A DNA stretch of 64,000 nucleotides. Source: Parabacteroides sp. FAFU027. Its GTDB lineage: Bacteria > Bacteroidota > Bacteroidia > Bacteroidales > UBA7332. The stretch covers positions 190,711 through 254,710 of the forward strand of contig NZ_JAKZKV010000008.1 in assembly GCF_022808675.1 (NCBI RefSeq), read 5' to 3'. The notes under the pieces are model-generated. The model was not told where the DNA came from, did not search any database, and was given only the letters and a program-made list of their open reading frames with translations. Positions 62,070 to 64,000 of the stretch are shown in pieces. The translations under genes were made by a program, and so were the position numbers. Position 1 is the stretch's first letter, and every line of letters starts with the position of its first letter.

Positions 62070-64000
62070 TTATTCATCGCCTTTCTCATTATCACTCGAT
62101 CGTTGTTTGAGGAACTCCGAAGGTGAATAGCCATATTTCTTTTTAAAGCACTGGCTAAAGTAGTGCGGGTTGTTAAATCCGGCCTGATAAGCTGCTTCGG
62201 AGACGGAATATTGTCCGCTTTCCAGATATTGAAGCGCCCGTTTCACCCGGATATCACGCACAAACTCTACCGGTGACATACCGGTCAGGCCTTTCAGCTT
62301 ATTGTAAAAAGTCGTTCGTCCCAAAGTGGTGGACGAGGCAATTTTATCAATATCAAAGTCTGACTCCATCATATTGTCTTCCACGATCTTGATCACATCG
62401 CGCAGGAATTTCTCATCCTTATCGGTAATCGTAACCGGGCTTGGAGACAGGTCCATCACCTTCTTCTGGTCTGAAGCAGCTTCCGGTTTCTGGTCGAAAC
62501 GTTCAAAAAGCTTGCGGCGTTGCTCAAGCAGATTCTGAATACGCACCAACAGGTAATCAACGCTAAATGGTTTCACCACGAAGGCATCAGCGCCGGCACG
62601 GTAGCTCTCCACGGAGCTTTCGAGTTCCGTCTTGGCAGTCAGTAACACGACAGGAATGTGACTGGTACTGAAATCCTGCTTAATCGCACTGGTCAGTTGC
62701 AGACCATCCATCACCGGCATCATCAGGTCGGTAAGCACGATATCCGGCAACACATCCTTCACCAGTTTCAATGCCTCTTCACCATTGGTCGAAGTATAGA
62801 CCTGATACATGGAGTCGAGATTGATACGAAGGAATTCCCGCAAATCAGGATCATCTTCTGCAATCACAATCTTCGGTGCATTGCCTGACAGCTTGGCTGC
62901 CTGTTGGGTTTCCGTAATTTTTTCGGCTTCAAGCGACTGATAGTATGGTAAATAATCGCGAACACTCTTCGATTCGGTTTCAAAATCAACGTCTTCCGGT
63001 TTGAAATGCTCTTTGCCAACCTGAAGCCAGACGATAAACAATGCTCCCTGATTCTCGTGGCTATCTACCTCAATCTCGCCACCGTGCAACTCAATCAACT
63101 CTTTACACAATGAAAGACCGATACCCGCTCCACGGAACAGCTCTTTGGTTGCCGATGCACTTTGTCCGAATCGTTCAAACAGGTTACGCAATTTATCATC
63201 GGAGATACCTACCCCATTATCTTGAATCTTAATCGCCATCCAGCCCTCTCTATCTGCTTTGGTTACTACCTCAACAGTAATGGAACGTCCTTCCGGGGTA
63301 AATTTGAAGGCATTTGACAACAAATTAAAAATAACTATATCAATGCGATACGGGTCCATCCACATATCCAGTTCCGGGGTATCGGTTTTAAAGTGATAAT
63401 GAATTTTCTTATCATCTGCCGATTGCTTGAAGTGATTGTAAATGCTTTGCATAAACTCTACAATCTCAACCTGGGAAATGCGCAGACGCATCTTGCGTGA
63501 CTCTGTCTTCTGGAAGTCAAGGATTTGGTTGATGTGACGCAACATACGGCGGCTATTTTTCTCTGCCAATACCAGCTGTTCCTTCGATTTATTATCCAAT
63601 GAACCGTGGGAAAGCAGGTTCTCCAGCGTTCCCATAATTAACGAAAGCGGGGTGCGCAGTTCATGGGAAATATTGGTAAACACCTTGAGCTTCAGATCTG
63701 AAACAGCCTGCTCAACCTTGATCTTATTTTTAATACGGGTAATGAAAATCATCAGGCGATACCCGATATAAGCCAAAGCGCCCAATAGAACCAGATAAAA
63801 CAGGTATGCCCACCAGGTTGCCCAGAAAGGAGGTCGAACTACAACGAGCAATTCCTTCACCTCTGCATGTTCAAAATCGCCTGTTGCACTACATTTTACC
63901 TGGAAATAATATTTACCCGGAGGAATGTTGGTGTAAGTGGCACGTCGTTCATTTTTGGCAAATGTCCACTCCTTATCCAGTCCTTTCAGGCGATATGCAT
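62070..64000 (-). CDS. hybrid two-component regulator (HTCS), C-terminal part
   Basis: The frame runs off the right edge; 643 codons are present. It starts inside a Y_Y_Y domain (YRLKGLDKEW, ATYTNIPPGKYYF). A membrane helix follows (WWAYLFYLVLLGALAYIGY), then a histidine kinase with His in FTNISHELRTPLSLI and ATP-binding NLLSNAFKFTPEG and GAGIGLSLCKEL. Next come a receiver with the phospho-acceptor Asp in DIVLTDLMMPVMDG, and an AraC helix-turn-helix (VSEAAYQAGFNNPHYFSQCF). Such one-chain regulators sense a periplasmic oligosaccharide and switch on the neighbouring locus. The missing N-terminus should be a two-bladed or larger propeller sensor. It probably controls the pectin genes in this window. 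Confidence 0.95.
   Translation of the reverse strand, partial: AYRLKGLDKEWTFAKNERRATYTNIPPGKYYFQVKCSATGDFEHAEVKELLVVVRPPFWATWWAYLFYLVLLGALAYIGYRLMIFITRIKNKIKVEQAVSDLKLKVFTNISHELRTPLSLIMGTLENLLSHGSLDNKSKEQLVLAEKNSRRMLRHINQILDFQKTESRKMRLRISQVEIVEFMQSIYNHFKQSADDKKIHYHFKTDTPELDMWMDPYRIDIVIFNLLSNAFKFTPEGRSITVEVVTKADREGWMAIKIQDNGVGISDDKLRNLFERFGQSASATKELFRGAGIGLSLCKELIELHGGEIEVDSHENQGALFIVWLQVGKEHFKPEDVDFETESKSVRDYLPYYQSLEAEKITETQQAAKLSGNAPKIVIAEDDPDLREFLRINLDSMYQVYTSTNGEEALKLVKDVLPDIVLTDLMMPVMDGLQLTSAIKQDFSTSHIPVVLLTAKTELESSVESYRAGADAFVVKPFSVDYLLVRIQNLLEQRRKLFERFDQKPEAASDQKKVMDLSPSPVTITDKDEKFLRDVIKIVEDNMMESDFDIDKIASSTTLGRTTFYNKLKGLTGMSPVEFVRDIRVKRALQYLESGQYSVSEAAYQAGFNNPHYFSQCFKKKYGYSPSEFLKQRSSDNEKGDE

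Overview
The window looks like Bacteroidota DNA, most likely an anaerobic Bacteroidales or Marinilabiliales type. It has a SusC/SusD pair, a hybrid two-component regulator (Y_Y_Y, histidine kinase, receiver and AraC modules on one chain), TAnnTTTG-type -7 boxes and a type IX secretion C-terminal domain. Almost all of it is one large polysaccharide utilisation locus for pectin. Calls rest on reading translated proteins and motifs; no alignment or database search was run.

Layout. Positions 1-1980 hold unrelated plus-strand genes: the end of a T9SS-sorted protein, a TIGR02757-type protein and a small secreted protein. From 2456 to 36182 every gene is on the minus strand: GH2 enzymes (three), GH127, a beta-propeller hydrolase, two GH78-type rhamnosidases, an SSS transporter, a Gfo/Idh/MocA oxidoreductase, a UroD-type methyltransferase, a cytoplasmic GH31, a corrinoid protein, a GH141-like beta-helix enzyme, a MetH-activation-like protein, a uronidase-like protein and an SGNH acetylesterase. 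Positions 36867-43891 (plus) carry a DUF4957/DUF5123-type lipoprotein, SusC and SusD. Positions 44380-57921 (minus) carry three PL1-type pectate lyases, a sialidase-fold protein, GH43, a GH140-like apiosidase, a large beta-helix two-domain protein and a DUF3826-type protein. Positions 58511-64000 carry an MFS hexuronate-type transporter, a DapA-family aldolase, a secreted isomerase-fold protein and the hybrid regulator.

How it fits together. Pectate lyases and outer-surface SusCD would cut and import pectin pieces. Periplasmic apiosidase, rhamnosidases, arabinofuranosidase, GH2 enzymes, a uronidase and an esterase match decorated pectin, with features of rhamnogalacturonan II (RG-II). The SSS and MFS transporters bring products into the cell. 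The most interesting part is a corrinoid one-carbon module (methyltransferase 15038-16102, corrinoid protein 18747-19385, reactivation-type protein 21864-22535). It is interleaved with the GH31, oxidoreductase and sugar transporter genes. I infer that it may demethylate O-methyl sugars, such as the 2-O-methyl-xylose and 2-O-methyl-fucose of RG-II.

The intergenic DNA is also unusual. Four gaps hold arrays of short palindromes at fixed spacing (42, 42, 21 and 23 bp) with different sequences but the same design. Five gaps carry a 33-bp palindrome sharing one core with co-varying arms, and many others contain long word-like inverted repeats.
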